The notes: a model not told the origin generated them from the letters alone. A stretch of DNA of 64,000 bases from Solibacteraceae bacterium (GCA_021324015.1 JAJPJX010000079.1:1-64000); one strand, 5' to 3'. Shown: positions 7,528-16,534, counted from the stretch's first letter. Numbers and translations are program-made.

Positions 7528-8499
7528 AGTTGTTACCTCCGGTGCGGCGGTTTGCGCCGCCAATGGATGTACTGCCTCACCATGAAACTGGCCGGTCGCG
7601 TTAGCCGACCGGCTGCCCTTCACCAACCCGCCGATTGCGCCGCGAAGCGCATCCAGGGCGTCGTCGAAGGTGCCAAGCTCATCTGCCAGTAGGGGGATGG
7701 CATTGTCGGCCCAGAGCACACCGGCTTGGGTGCCGACAATCTCCTTCTTGCTGGCCTTGCGGTTGCGCGCCACGGTCTCGGTGAAGATCCCGTACTCGCG
7801 GTCAACCTCATCCTGGATGTCGATGTGCGCGCGATCCGAGAGAGGCTCGTGCGGGTTGGCATCCACCTTGCGGGCGCCCGCGAACACATACGTGTACTTG
7901 ACGCCCAGGTCCTTGTCGAAGCCCGACTGGTCCATGTGCAGCGCATACACGCCGATGGAACCAACCGCGCCGGTGCGATTCAGCCAGATCTTCTCTGCCG
8001 AACTGGCGATCGCATAGGCCGCCGACAAGGCGATATCGTTCGCCACGGCCCAGACCGGCTTCTGCTTGCGCGACGCGAAGATGAAGTCGGCCAAATCGAA
8101 GCACCCGGCAGTCTCACCGCCAGGCGAGTCGATATCCAGCAGGATCGCGGAGACGCCCGCGTCCGCAACCGCGTCGGCCATCTGACGCTGGATCTGCTCG
8201 TAGGACGAGGAGCCACTCCATGCGGACATGAAGGACTCCTTCTTGAGCAGCGTGCCCTGCACCGGGATGACCGCGATGCCGTCGATGACCGCGTAATCGC
8301 GCTCCTCCGCGCGGTCGCCATCGGAATACCGCGCGACCAGCGTCGCCGTGGCATCCATGGGGACGCGGTGCGCCAGCACCGCCTCCGGATCGATCCCGAG
8401 GCGCGGCCCGAGCGCCTTGATGATCACCTCCAGCTTGGGCGGGTGAATCATCAGAGGCGTGTTGACGAAGCGCGACGCGACGTGCGTGAGGTGCTTCAT
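6835..8499 (-). CDS. Head maturation protease (S49 family) fused to scaffold
   Basis: The 554-residue product has an N-terminal signal-peptide-peptidase-A-like protease domain (about residues 65-300). The catalytic serine is visible in IALSAAYA (Ser159) and the general-base lysine in AGARKVDANP (Lys211), both as in lambda gpC. After about residue 325 comes a long, highly charged low-complexity Lys/Asp/Glu tract and a helical C-terminus, typical of scaffold. It cuts the scaffold and portal during prohead maturation. The start has GGAGG five bases upstream. See the nested scaffold start at 7527. Confidence 0.85.
   Translation of the reverse strand: MKHLTHVASRFVNTPLMIHPPKLEVIIKALGPRLGIDPEAVLAHRVPMDATATLVARYSDGDRAEERDYAVIDGIAVIPVQGTLLKKESFMSAWSGSSSYEQIQRQMADAVADAGVSAILLDIDSPGGETAGCFDLADFIFASRKQKPVWAVANDIALSAAYAIASSAEKIWLNRTGAVGSIGVYALHMDQSGFDKDLGVKYTYVFAGARKVDANPHEPLSDRAHIDIQDEVDREYGIFTETVARNRKASKKEIVGTQAGVLWADNAIPLLADELGTFDDALDALRGAIGGLVKGSRSANATGQFHGEAVHPLAAQTAAPEVTTMAELDPKAAAAKKDGDENQGKKEPEKSDAKECDSKKEPPDNDEDDDKREEGKKSKKKGEKKDDDMTEGKKAASVSGQIVLPPAQAVRAESDIQAIAALCKMAGKPDLAADYLMKRNSNGEYMSVAEVSAELTATRVAESEKHMVDSKVNPNAGSGGIAEIEAQATSYARQNRGQVTQGMYVNGVTTKVTKERAYAAMLEEHPEAYAAFRAQHNAKALVATLEAAGIRLAR
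7536..7540 (-). promoter_or_regulatory. Internal Shine-Dalgarno for nested scaffold
   Basis: GGAGG on the minus strand lies eight bases ahead of an in-frame ATG inside the protease-scaffold gene, just where the protease domain ends and the charged scaffold begins. This placement is unlikely to be chance given the lambda C/Nu3 precedent. Confidence 0.65.
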
Positions 8500-10064
8500 T
8501 GGACCTCCACTTTGCCCGTCGCCGCTTGGTTGGCCACTTCGTCCTCCGTCAACCCGGCGTTCCGACCCGTGAGGATCTTCCTGCCGTCCGAGTCGTAAGA
8601 GAGATCAAGGCGGTCGGCGCGGTCGTTGTCGTCCTTCTGCTGCTGGTCGATCACGGTCGCGTCGTATCCCTGCGCCGCGCACTCAATCGTGCGGGTGGAG
8701 AGGCCGTCGCGGATCGCTCGCTCGGCGGCCTTGATATCTTTTTCGGGATCGACCCACGGCCAGCCAGGCGTGACCCACTGGGCCGCCTCGAACGGCTCCG
8801 GGTCCTTATCGTAGGCGTTCAGCAAGTCGATGCCGAACACCATCGCGAGCATTGCCTCGCGCAGCCACCGCCGATAAATCGGATGGCATACCTGAAAGAT
8901 GAAAACCGCGTGCTGGAACTGTTCGCACTTGCGCCTGAACTCCAGCAGACCGGCGCGGATCGAGGAGTAGTTGATCCCCGAGAGGTCCCCGCTGATCTGG
9001 TACTCGGCCAGGCCAGCACCGGTCGCGAACGCCTGCAAGCACGCGCGAATGAAGCCTTTGAAGTCACCCGAATCCGGCACCTGGGCGAACTGCACTTCCT
9101 CGCCGAAGCCCAGGTTGATGAACGTGTTCGGTTCGAGCTTCGTGATCTGGGTGCCCGGCTCCTGCGGTGCCTGCGCCGCCACTTGATCCGGCACCATGAC
9201 CGGATTGTCCTGGCTCACCTGCTTGATGAAGCCGGTGATCATCGCGGCGGCCTTCTTGCGCGCGATCTCCGCGTCGGTGTACTGCTCCAGTTCGTACAGC
9301 TTGGCCAGCACCGAGGTCAACCACGGCTGGCCACGGAACTGTCCGGCGCGGATCGGCTTGTACACGTGCAGCACGTCTGACGCGGGCACGCGCTCCACAT
9401 GGAGGGCCTCCATCGGATAGAACATCGTCTCGCCCGGATGCGCCTGCCAGAAGTGATAGGCCGCGCGGCGGCCATCGGAACGAAACTCCACGCCGCACCG
9501 CACGCGGTTCTGCTGCGGCGTGTCGGACGTGGGCTGGTTGCGCCACAGAGGCAACTGCTCGGCCTCGATCAACTGGAGTTGCAGCGGGACCGCCAATCCT
9601 TCCTTGGGCGAGCGCGGCCGGAAGCGCACGAACACCTCGCCCGCCTCCATGCACTCGCGTGCCAGGATCATCTGTTGGCCGTAGAAATCGGTTTGGCCGG
9701 AGGCCGGATTCTTGGGGTCGTACTCCACATCCGACTCCTTGATCCATCGCTCCCACTTGTTGCGGATCAGGGTCCGGACCTTCTCCTCGGGATGCTGCGG
9801 GATCAGACGGATGCCGCGCCCGATGGCGTTGGCCACATACGACTCGATGGCGCCCACCGCCCACGCGCTGTTGCGCACGGCGTCGCGGTTGCGCGTGAGC
9901 AACTCCAGCCCGTGCGAGAAGAGGAGCGTGTTGATCCCGAGATAGCTCGGGTTCCACCCGTATCCGCGCCGGCCCTTGCCCGCTGCGTCGAACGGGAAGG
10001 TGCCCATGGCATGCCGCGCCGGAGGCGCAATCATCTGTGCCGCCGCGCGCCGAACGATGCTCAT
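8496..10064 (-). CDS. Phage portal protein, lambda family
   Basis: The 522-residue product matches the lambda gpB portal family in length and in segments such as the early SHGLELLTRNRDAVRNSAWA and the later QISGDLSGINYSSIRAGLLE. The portal is the dodecameric ring at one capsid vertex through which DNA is packaged and ejected. It overlaps the upstream small gene by four bases (ATGA) and overlaps the protease start, so these are translated in a coupled chain. Confidence 0.9.
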   Translation of the reverse strand: MSIVRRAAAQMIAPPARHAMGTFPFDAAGKGRRGYGWNPSYLGINTLLFSHGLELLTRNRDAVRNSAWAVGAIESYVANAIGRGIRLIPQHPEEKVRTLIRNKWERWIKESDVEYDPKNPASGQTDFYGQQMILARECMEAGEVFVRFRPRSPKEGLAVPLQLQLIEAEQLPLWRNQPTSDTPQQNRVRCGVEFRSDGRRAAYHFWQAHPGETMFYPMEALHVERVPASDVLHVYKPIRAGQFRGQPWLTSVLAKLYELEQYTDAEIARKKAAAMITGFIKQVSQDNPVMVPDQVAAQAPQEPGTQITKLEPNTFINLGFGEEVQFAQVPDSGDFKGFIRACLQAFATGAGLAEYQISGDLSGINYSSIRAGLLEFRRKCEQFQHAVFIFQVCHPIYRRWLREAMLAMVFGIDLLNAYDKDPEPFEAAQWVTPGWPWVDPEKDIKAAERAIRDGLSTRTIECAAQGYDATVIDQQQKDDNDRADRLDLSYDSDGRKILTGRNAGLTEDEVANQAATGKVEVQ

Positions 10065-10354
10065 TTGGACTCACGCTCCATGGACGCCAGCATCGACACC
10101 CAGACCGCCAGGCCGCCGCCAACCAGGGGCGCGAGAGGGTGCCACACCATCCAGCAGCCGCCAACCACAGAGGCGAGGCCGCCAAAGAACAAGACGTTCT
10201 CCATCGTCGCGGGCATGCGCTTCTGGCACGCCTTGCGGAACGCCGCCAGGCCACGCCGAACGGCATTGGGCGCGCGCATAGGACGCACGCGCTGGCGGTT
10301 CCGGGCCGCCGCCGCGGACTCGTCAAGAATCGAAAAGGGACTCGGATCGGTCAT
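10061..10354 (-). CDS. Small phage membrane-like protein between gpW and portal
   Basis: The 97-residue product has a basic N-terminal half (RNRQRVRPMRAP) and a hydrophobic C-terminal stretch (FFGGLASVVGGCWMVW and following) that could form one or two membrane segments. Its start overlaps the gpW-like stop (TGATG) and its stop overlaps the portal start. No such gene exists in lambda at this place; the role is unknown. Confidence 0.5.
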   Translation of the reverse strand: MTDPSPFSILDESAAAARNRQRVRPMRAPNAVRRGLAAFRKACQKRMPATMENVLFFGGLASVVGGCWMVWHPLAPLVGGGLAVWVSMLASMERESK

Positions 10355-10563
10355 CAGTACCCCCACCCGTTGGTCGTGTACACGCGCACTTGGCGCACGG
10401 GCTGCTGGCCGCCAGCCTGCGCGATGTCGTTGTCCATGAGGTGCCGGAGCTTCACGTAATCGTCCACGCTTTGAAGCTCGTAATCGCGGTCCTGGAACCG
10501 GACCCGCTTGGCGCCCTGCTTATAGAGCGAGTCGAGCGTGTCGCGATCCGACTGGGTGAACAT
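10354..10563 (-). CDS. gpW-like head-tail joining protein
   Basis: The 69-residue protein has the size of lambda gpW (68 residues) and the helix-strand-strand-helix pattern with VRFQDRDYELQSVDDYVKL, which corresponds to the gpW beta hairpin and second helix. gpW stabilises packaged DNA in the head before tail joining. It lies between the terminase large subunit and the portal, as in lambda A-W-B. Confidence 0.75.
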   Translation of the reverse strand: MFTQSDRDTLDSLYKQGAKRVRFQDRDYELQSVDDYVKLRHLMDNDIAQAGGQQPVRQVRVYTTNGWGY

Positions 10564-10565
10564 GG

Positions 10566-12473
10566 TCAAACCTCCACGCGGAAGCGGATCTGGTTGCGCG
10601 GGCGCGCGGGCATCACGCGCTGGGGCACCTGCTGGGGACCGGGCAGGACGGGCGCCAGCTTCCGCTCCCACTCGGCCCAGTGCTTGTCCTGGAACCGATC
10701 AATGCCGACGCGCGCCGCCGCCGCACGCGCGTACACCCGGCAGTCGAGCGCCTCGTTGCGCTCGCGCATCTTCTGCCACTCCATCCGCTTGTATCCCTTG
10801 ACGAGCTTCGTCACGAGCTGCTCGGCAGTGATCTGTTTGAAGTACTCCTCGCTGTACCTGGGGAAGTGGCAGAAGCCGGGCGGGAACGGAACGCCCTGCT
10901 CGACCTCCTCGTCCGTAATCCCATCCAGACGGAGCCAGCGGTACAACTCCTCCTTCGCCATGCCGGAGTTGACCGGCCACACGCGGACGCCCCGCTTCAT
11001 CTTGCTGCCCAGCGGGCCAACCTCAATCGGCGACGGTGCGCCGAGGATCGCGCCGGAGCGCTGGTCGCCTTTGATCACGACCACGCGCCCGCCCTGCCGC
11101 CGCGCCCACTCGTACACCTCCGTGGTCGCGTACCCGGAGTCCACCGCGAGTTGCAGGATCGGCATCTCGATGCCGGAGGCGTGCGGGAACGTCTCGTTCA
11201 GCAGGCCGGAGAGCTTGTCCCAGACCGCCTGGCGCGAGGTATCGCCTTCGAAGACGCGGTAATCGACGGACCACGACTCCTTGCCGCGCCCCCACGCCAC
11301 GATCTCGACCTCGATGCGGTCCTTCTGCACGTCCGCGCCAGCCGTAAGGAGGACGCCTCCGCGCGGCACCGTGCCGTACTTATACTGCTCGCGCCGGTCA
11401 TAGAGGCGCTTCCAGTCCGGAGCATCGCCGAGGAGCGTCCACGTGTCGCCCAGAACGGTGTTCACGAAGACCTGGAGCAACTCCGGCTTCTTCTGCGCCT
11501 GCTCGAACTGCTTGGCGGCATCGCCCCAGGAGAACCAGCCCACTGGCGAGTACAGGCTGCACAGGTGGAAGCCAGCGGTCTTGCCGTCCCACGTCGAGGA
11601 CGGATTGGGGCGCCACTGACCGTGCGCCAGCATCCACTGCTTCTGATGGTTGTGGATCTCCTGGCCGCAATGCTGGCAGACGTACACCGCCTTATCGGGC
11701 TGGCCCTTCGGCCATCGCAACTGCGAGAACCGGAGGACCTGATACTCCCGGCACGTCGGGCACGGCACATAATACTGGCGGCGGTCGCTCTCCTCATACG
11801 CCGCCTCGATCCGGCTCATGCCGGTGATCTTGGGCGTCGAGACGAGGAAGACCTTCCGCCGCGCGAACGTGCGCGTGCGCGCCATCGCAAGATTGACCGG
11901 ATCGCCCTCACCTTCCACATCGCCGGGATACCCGTCCACCTCGTCGAGGAACAGATACCGTGCTGCCATGGAGCGGAGGCCGACCGCGGAGTTCGCGCCG
12001 GTCATCACCAGCACGCCGCCAGGGTATTCCTTGGACAGAACCGTGTTGCCCGAGTCGCGCGAGCGCGGATCGCTGACCAGCGTGTTCAGGACTCCGGACT
12101 CCTCGATCAGCGGATCGATGCGCTGCTTCGAGTTGCGTTTGGCCATCTCGACGGTGGGCTGCACCGCCATCATGGGGCCTGGCGCCTGGTGGATCACGTA
12201 TCCGATCCAGTTGTTGCCACACTCGGTCCCGCCGATCTGCGCGCCCTTCATGAAGATCACGCGCTCCATGGGCGACGTGGGCGAGAGGCAGTCCATGATC
12301 TCGCGGAGGTACGGCGTGCGGTCGGTGCGCCAGCGTCCCGGCTCCGACGACGCGCGTTGCGAGAGCATCCTGTACTGGTCGGCCCATTGCGAGATCGTGA
12401 GGAGCGGATCGGGCCGCGCACCAGCGCGCGCCGCAGCTCCAACGATCTCACTGACCGACAGGAGAGTCTGCAT
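10566..12473 (-). CDS. Terminase large subunit (GpA family)
   Basis: The 635-residue product carries a GpA-type ATPase with the variant Walker A MKGAQIGGTE (residues 75-84), Walker B YLFLDEVD (Asp177/Glu178), and a C-terminal nuclease half with acidic residues in AVDSGYATTEVYEW and KGDQRSG. A zinc-finger-like CPTC...CQHC pair lies near residue 225-255. The enzyme cuts concatemeric phage DNA and pumps it into the prohead. It overlaps the small subunit gene by 26 bases. Confidence 0.92.
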   Translation of the reverse strand: MQTLLSVSEIVGAAARAGARPDPLLTISQWADQYRMLSQRASSEPGRWRTDRTPYLREIMDCLSPTSPMERVIFMKGAQIGGTECGNNWIGYVIHQAPGPMMAVQPTVEMAKRNSKQRIDPLIEESGVLNTLVSDPRSRDSGNTVLSKEYPGGVLVMTGANSAVGLRSMAARYLFLDEVDGYPGDVEGEGDPVNLAMARTRTFARRKVFLVSTPKITGMSRIEAAYEESDRRQYYVPCPTCREYQVLRFSQLRWPKGQPDKAVYVCQHCGQEIHNHQKQWMLAHGQWRPNPSSTWDGKTAGFHLCSLYSPVGWFSWGDAAKQFEQAQKKPELLQVFVNTVLGDTWTLLGDAPDWKRLYDRREQYKYGTVPRGGVLLTAGADVQKDRIEVEIVAWGRGKESWSVDYRVFEGDTSRQAVWDKLSGLLNETFPHASGIEMPILQLAVDSGYATTEVYEWARRQGGRVVVIKGDQRSGAILGAPSPIEVGPLGSKMKRGVRVWPVNSGMAKEELYRWLRLDGITDEEVEQGVPFPPGFCHFPRYSEEYFKQITAEQLVTKLVKGYKRMEWQKMRERNEALDCRVYARAAAARVGIDRFQDKHWAEWERKLAPVLPGPQQVPQRVMPARPRNQIRFRVEV

Positions 12474-12945
12474 AATCGTTGAGTCCCTTGCGGATCTCGT
12501 CGAGCAGGATCTTGTGGACGTTGGCCTCGTCCGTCTCGGCGGCCAACATAGCTGCGAGGCGGTCGGGCAGGTTCAGCATCGCGTCGCGCATGGCGCGGTG
12601 CTCATTGAACGTGGCGATCTTAACCTCATCCACAGAGACGAGGCTCCCGAGCTTCTCCTTGTACTCGATCTCGGCCATCTTGGCTTCGAAGTACTCGCGC
12701 ACGGCCCGAGACTTCGCGTACCCCGCCGCAATCACGCCATCCTGACCGGCATCCGACGCGGGGCGGCGCTTGGTGCTGCCCTTGGGTCGTCCCTCCGTGT
12801 TGGCCGCCCAGTCGCGGTCGGCCTGGTCAGAGTCGATCATGCCGTTGGGCAGGGGCGAGATGCGGCCGGAGCTAATCGCCTTCTGGACCGTGGAGTGGCC
12901 GACGCCACGATGTCTGGCGTACTCACGGACGCCTAAAATCGCCAT
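12448..12945 (-). CDS. Terminase small subunit (Nu1-like)
   Basis: The 165-residue product opens with a winged-helix/MerR-like segment (GVREYARHRGVGHSTVQKAI) as in Nu1, which recognises the packaging site, and ends with a long helical region that would bind the large subunit. Position immediately before the large subunit gene supports the call. The gene is divergent from the DUF3489 gene and probably starts the late packaging transcript or a sub-operon of it. Confidence 0.75.
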   Translation of the reverse strand: MAILGVREYARHRGVGHSTVQKAISSGRISPLPNGMIDSDQADRDWAANTEGRPKGSTKRRPASDAGQDGVIAAGYAKSRAVREYFEAKMAEIEYKEKLGSLVSVDEVKIATFNEHRAMRDAMLNLPDRLAAMLAAETDEANVHKILLDEIRKGLNDYADSPVGQ

Positions 12946-12970
12946 CGAAGAATCTCGAAAATAAACCTTC

Positions 12971-12991
12971 CCTTCGTCGCCAGCACGAAGG
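12971..12991. promoter_or_regulatory. Inverted repeat in divergent intergenic region (operator candidate)
   Basis: A perfect 7-bp inverted repeat (CCTTCGT and ACGAAGG, seven-base spacer) sits between the divergently transcribed terminase small subunit and DUF3489 genes. It is well placed to be bound by a dimeric regulator controlling one or both promoters. No clear -35/-10 pair is visible. Confidence 0.4.
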
Positions 12992-13046
12992 TATGAATCG
13001 TCATGCGCGGATTAGAACGCGCAGGAAAGGATCAGCAGACACGACC

Positions 13047-13484
13047 ATGAAGAACGAAGCCAGCACCACCACCGAATCCGCCGCCGTTGCGGAGCAGGCC
13101 GCCCCCGTTGCGCCGGAGCAGGCCCCCTCGACCAAGACCATCAAGGCCAAGAAGAACGCGCCCAAAGGCCAGAAGGCCGCCAAAGGTACCAAGACGGCTG
13201 CCAAGCCCGCCAGCAAGAAGGCCGCCAAGAAGCAGGCCAAGCCCGCCAGCAAGAAGGCCGCCAAGGACGCCGCCGTACCCCGCGAGTTCAGCAAGAAGGC
13301 CATCGTCATCGAGATGATGCGCCGCAAGGAAGGCGCGACCCTGGCCGAGATCGCCAAGGCGACCGACTGGCAACCGCACAGCATCAGGGGCTTCATCTCC
13401 GGCAGCCTCACCAAGAAGATGGGCCTCAAGGTCGAGAGCACCAAGAACGAGGCGGGCGACCGGACGTACCGGATCGCCAAGTAG
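13047..13484 (+). CDS. DUF3489 domain protein with Lys/Ala-rich N-terminus
   Basis: The 145-residue product has an N-terminal half of alanine/lysine/proline repeats (PASKKAAKKQAK occurs in near-duplicate) resembling histone H1-like tails, and a C-terminal DUF3489 winged-helix-like domain (AIVIEMMRRKEGATLAEIAK, then WQPHSIRGFISG). Such proteins are common in phages and in genomes carrying them and may bind DNA. It is the only plus-strand gene in the packaging region. An in-frame ATG at 12993 is an alternative start. A strong terminator follows. Confidence 0.7.
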   Translation: MKNEASTTTESAAVAEQAAPVAPEQAPSTKTIKAKKNAPKGQKAAKGTKTAAKPASKKAAKKQAKPASKKAAKDAAVPREFSKKAIVIEMMRRKEGATLAEIAKATDWQPHSIRGFISGSLTKKMGLKVESTKNEAGDRTYRIAK

Positions 13485-13487
13485 GGT

Positions 13488-14816
13488 TCACGCCGCCGCG
13501 CCTGCGCCGCCCGGTTCGCCGGGCGGCGTTTTTACTTCATGGCCCGCGACTCCGGCTGCCACGTCGTCGAACGCCCGGCCCGACTCCTCATGGCGCGCGA
13601 CGCCGCCCGTAAACGCCTGCCAGCGCCGCACGATCACATCGCAGTACTTGGGGTCCAACTCGATGACGCGCGCCAGCCGGCCCGTCTTCTCGGAGGCGAT
13701 GACCGTCGTTCCGCTCCCGGCGAACGGGTCCAGGATCGTGTCCCTGCTCTTGCTGTTGTTCCGGAGCGCGCGCTCCACCAACTCCACCGGCTTCATCGTC
13801 GGGTGCTCGCGGTTGGCCGCCGGCCGATTGATCTGCCAGGCGTCGCCCTGGTTCCGGTCGCCGCACCAGAAGTGCTTGTTGCCCTCACGCCAGCCGTACA
13901 GGATCGGCTCGTACTGGCGGCGATAGTCGCCCCAGCCCAGAGTGAAGTGGTTCTTGACCCAGATGATGAACGTGGACCAGTGGCCGCCCGCCTCCAGGAA
14001 CGCGGAGTACAGCGTGTGCAACTCCGACGACGACATGCAGATGTACACCGCGCCCTTGCACACGGACAGGAGGTTCGCCGAGGCGTCGCGCAGGAAATCG
14101 TAGAACTTGCCGCCGAGCTTATCGTTCTGGATCTTCAGCTTGTCCTTGGTGCGGCCCTCATAGTTGATGTTGTACGGTGGGTCCGTGAACACCATGTCGG
14201 CCAGCCCGCCCACCAGCACCTTCTCCACGTCCGAGAGCGCCGTGGCGTCGCCGCACAGCAGCCGGTGGTTGCCCATGATCCACACGTCGCCGGGCACCGT
14301 GACCGCCGTCTCCTGCGGCTCGGGCGCGGAGTCCTCATCCGTCAGACCGCTCGTCTCCTGCGGGTCGCCGAGGAATTCCTCGAGCTCCTCGTTGGTAAAC
14401 CCCACAACGTCGAGGTCGAAGTCGTCGTCTTTGAGCGCCTGCAACTCGACGCGGAGCATCTCCTCGTCCCACCCGGCGTTGAGCGCCAACTTGTTGTCGG
14501 CCAGCACGAGCGCGCGCCTCTGCGTCTCGTTGAGGTGGTCGAGGACGATGACCGGCACCTCGGTCATGCCGAGCTTGCGCGCGGCGGCCAGGCGGGCGTG
14601 CCCGGCGATGATGGTACCGTCCGCACCAACCAGGATGGGGTTCGTCCAACCGAACTCGACGATGCTGGCGGCCACTTGCGCGACCTGCTCGTCGCTGTGC
14701 GTCCGCGCGTTGCGCGCATAGGGCAACAGCTTATCGATCGGCCAATGGTGGATGACCAGATCGCGCAGATTGCGCAGGCGGTCGGCGAACTTCCGTCCTT
14801 CGGGTCCTCTGGACAC
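13488..14816 (-). CDS. ParB-domain DNA methyltransferase, DPPY type
   Basis: The 442-residue product joins an N-terminal ParB/Srx-like domain (about residues 23-130, with GTIIAGHARLAAARKLG) to a C-terminal beta-class N6/N4 methyltransferase. The catalytic motif IV is DPPY (212-215) and the AdoMet motif is DPFAGSGT (363-370). This architecture is frequent in phages, where methylation protects phage DNA from host restriction; DPPY usually means N6-adenine methylation. Start is GTG, overlapping the previous stop (TAGTG). The terminator of the convergent gene overlaps its 3' end. Confidence 0.85.
   Translation of the reverse strand: MSRGPEGRKFADRLRNLRDLVIHHWPIDKLLPYARNARTHSDEQVAQVAASIVEFGWTNPILVGADGTIIAGHARLAAARKLGMTEVPVIVLDHLNETQRRALVLADNKLALNAGWDEEMLRVELQALKDDDFDLDVVGFTNEELEEFLGDPQETSGLTDEDSAPEPQETAVTVPGDVWIMGNHRLLCGDATALSDVEKVLVGGLADMVFTDPPYNINYEGRTKDKLKIQNDKLGGKFYDFLRDASANLLSVCKGAVYICMSSSELHTLYSAFLEAGGHWSTFIIWVKNHFTLGWGDYRRQYEPILYGWREGNKHFWCGDRNQGDAWQINRPAANREHPTMKPVELVERALRNNSKSRDTILDPFAGSGTTVIASEKTGRLARVIELDPKYCDVIVRRWQAFTGGVARHEESGRAFDDVAAGVAGHEVKTPPGEPGGAGAAA
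13505..13533 (+). terminator. Rho-independent terminator after DUF3489 gene
   Basis: A perfect 10-bp GC-rich stem closed by a TTCG tetraloop (arms 13505-13514 and 13519-13528) is followed by five T. It lies 20 bases after the DUF3489 stop codon and overlaps the 3' end of the convergent methyltransferase gene, where it encodes that protein's last Gly/Ala/Pro-rich residues. Confidence 0.85.
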
Positions 14817-16306
14817 TACGCTGCCTCCACGGTCACGCCACGCTCATGGGCGGCGTCGTTGAACATCTGGCCAGTCTGCTGGAGCATGGCGGGCTCGCGC
14901 GTGAGAGCGGAGATGCGCTGCACGATCACGTCGCAATACGCCGGGCTGATCTCGCAACCGCAACCGACGCGCCCCAGGACATGGGCCGCCGCAATGGTCG
15001 TCCCGCTGCCCATGAAGGGGTCGTACACCACGTCGCCCTCGTCGCTGAACGCCTTCACGAAGAACTCAACCAGCGGGCGCGGGAACGGCGCGGAGTGCGA
15101 TCCCTGGCTGCTCTCCGTCTTGACCTCGATCACATTGCTCGGGCGCGCGATCCCGCCGTGGCGCCCGTCCATGTCGCCCGCGTTGCGGCGCGTGGTCTGC
15201 CAGGCGTCGTGGTTCTTGCCGCGATCAACCGCCGCACCTCGCGGTCCCGTGCCGAGCAGACCGCTCCCCGACGTGGACTTCGGGTTGTTGGGCGAGTAAT
15301 CGAAGCAGTCGTCCGACCAGTGACCGACCGCCCTCGGATGGAACTTGATCTTCGCCTCGCGGGTGAAGTGGAACACCGGCTCCCAGGCGTTCTTGAAGCG
15401 GTTGCCCCAACCGCCAGGCACGCCGTCGTCGGTCTTGCGCCAGCAGAACTCATCGACGAATCGCCAGCCCCACTGCCGCTTGTGCGCGAGCACCAGATCC
15501 TTCACGTACAGGCTGCGCTCGCCGCCCTCCGCGTGCTCCTTGATGTTCAGGAAGTACGACCCATCGGGCACCAGGATCGTGGCCACGTTCGCTGCCACGT
15601 CGGCGTACCAAGCCACGTACTCCTCGGGCGGGACCGGTTTGAACCCGCTCGACGTGTCATACGCCCGCTGCGAAGCATAGGGCGGGGACGTGATTGCCAC
15701 GTTGACCTGCCGCGCGTCCTTCTTGTCCACGTCCAGCAGCTTGCTCACGACCGCGAGGTCACGGCAGTCGCCGCAGATCACCCGGTGCGGCCCGATCAGC
15801 CATACGTCGCCAGGCCGGGTGACCGGATTGACCGGGGCCTCCGGCACCGCCTCCTCATCGGATTCCGCGGCCTCCGGCTCGTCGTCCTTGGCCAGCAGCT
15901 CCTCCAATTCCTCGTCGGAGAATCCCACGAGCGACAGATCAACGCCTGCGGCTTCGAGATCCCCCAACTCGGCGGCCAGCGTCGCGTCGTCCCAACCGGC
16001 GTTCATCGCCAGCTTGTTATCGGCGATAATGTATGCGCGCCGTTGGGTCTCGCTGAGGTGGTCCAGCACCACCACTGGCACGACAGCGAGGCCCAGCTTG
16101 CGCGCCGCCAAAAGCCGACCGTGGCCAGCTATGATCCCCGCGTTTGTGTCCACGAGGATCGGGTTGACGAAGCCGAATTCGACGATGGACGCCGCGATCT
16201 GCGCGACCTGCTCAGGCGAGTGCGTCCGCGCGTTCTTCGCGTACGGCACCAGGCGGTCGGTCGGCCAGATCTCGATGCGCCGCGCCATCGCGGGGGTGAT
16301 GGTCAT
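14816..16306 (-). CDS. ParB-domain DNA methyltransferase, SPPY type
   Basis: The 496-residue product is a paralogue of the next gene: the ParB-like part (with GIIAGHGRLLAARKLGL) aligns throughout, but the methyltransferase domain differs, with motif IV TSPPY (206-210) and YDPFMGSGTT near residue 430. SPPY is typical of N4-cytosine enzymes, so the pair may add two different marks. A long insert between the motifs (around residues 290-390) may hold the target recognition region. Its ATG overlaps the stop of a 53-residue gene (ATGA). Confidence 0.85.
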   Translation of the reverse strand: MTITPAMARRIEIWPTDRLVPYAKNARTHSPEQVAQIAASIVEFGFVNPILVDTNAGIIAGHGRLLAARKLGLAVVPVVVLDHLSETQRRAYIIADNKLAMNAGWDDATLAAELGDLEAAGVDLSLVGFSDEELEELLAKDDEPEAAESDEEAVPEAPVNPVTRPGDVWLIGPHRVICGDCRDLAVVSKLLDVDKKDARQVNVAITSPPYASQRAYDTSSGFKPVPPEEYVAWYADVAANVATILVPDGSYFLNIKEHAEGGERSLYVKDLVLAHKRQWGWRFVDEFCWRKTDDGVPGGWGNRFKNAWEPVFHFTREAKIKFHPRAVGHWSDDCFDYSPNNPKSTSGSGLLGTGPRGAAVDRGKNHDAWQTTRRNAGDMDGRHGGIARPSNVIEVKTESSQGSHSAPFPRPLVEFFVKAFSDEGDVVYDPFMGSGTTIAAAHVLGRVGCGCEISPAYCDVIVQRISALTREPAMLQQTGQMFNDAAHERGVTVEAA

Positions 16307-16464
16307 TTGAGCCGCCGAACCTCCACCGCTTCGAAACGGGCGCCGACGTACTCGCCGAAGATCTGCCGCGCCTCGAACGCGCGCTTGGTGACGCGCACGC
16401 CGTCGATCAGGTACAGCGTCACGTACACGTAGTCGCGCGGTTTGAAAAGTTTGTTCCTGGTCAT
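16303..16464 (-). CDS. 53-residue phage protein
   Basis: This short frame (MTRNKLFKPRDYVYVTLYLI...) ends in ATGA overlap with the methyltransferase start, which strongly suggests it is translated and coupled. It is basic at both ends with a beta-rich centre. No recognised family; it may be a small accessory of the methyltransferase or a structural phage peptide. Confidence 0.5.
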   Translation of the reverse strand: MTRNKLFKPRDYVYVTLYLIDGVRVTKRAFEARQIFGEYVGARFEAVEVRRLK

Positions 16465-16534
16465 GTGGTTGTGCGGGGCGGGACCGTCCGGACGGCTCTC
16501 TGCCCGCCCCGCGTCGCGGGTTGATGAGGTATCT

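Noticed and set aside
10680..12482. 600-codon plus-strand frame opposite the terminase large subunit
   Set aside because: The terminase has all family motifs on the minus strand; the plus frame shows none.
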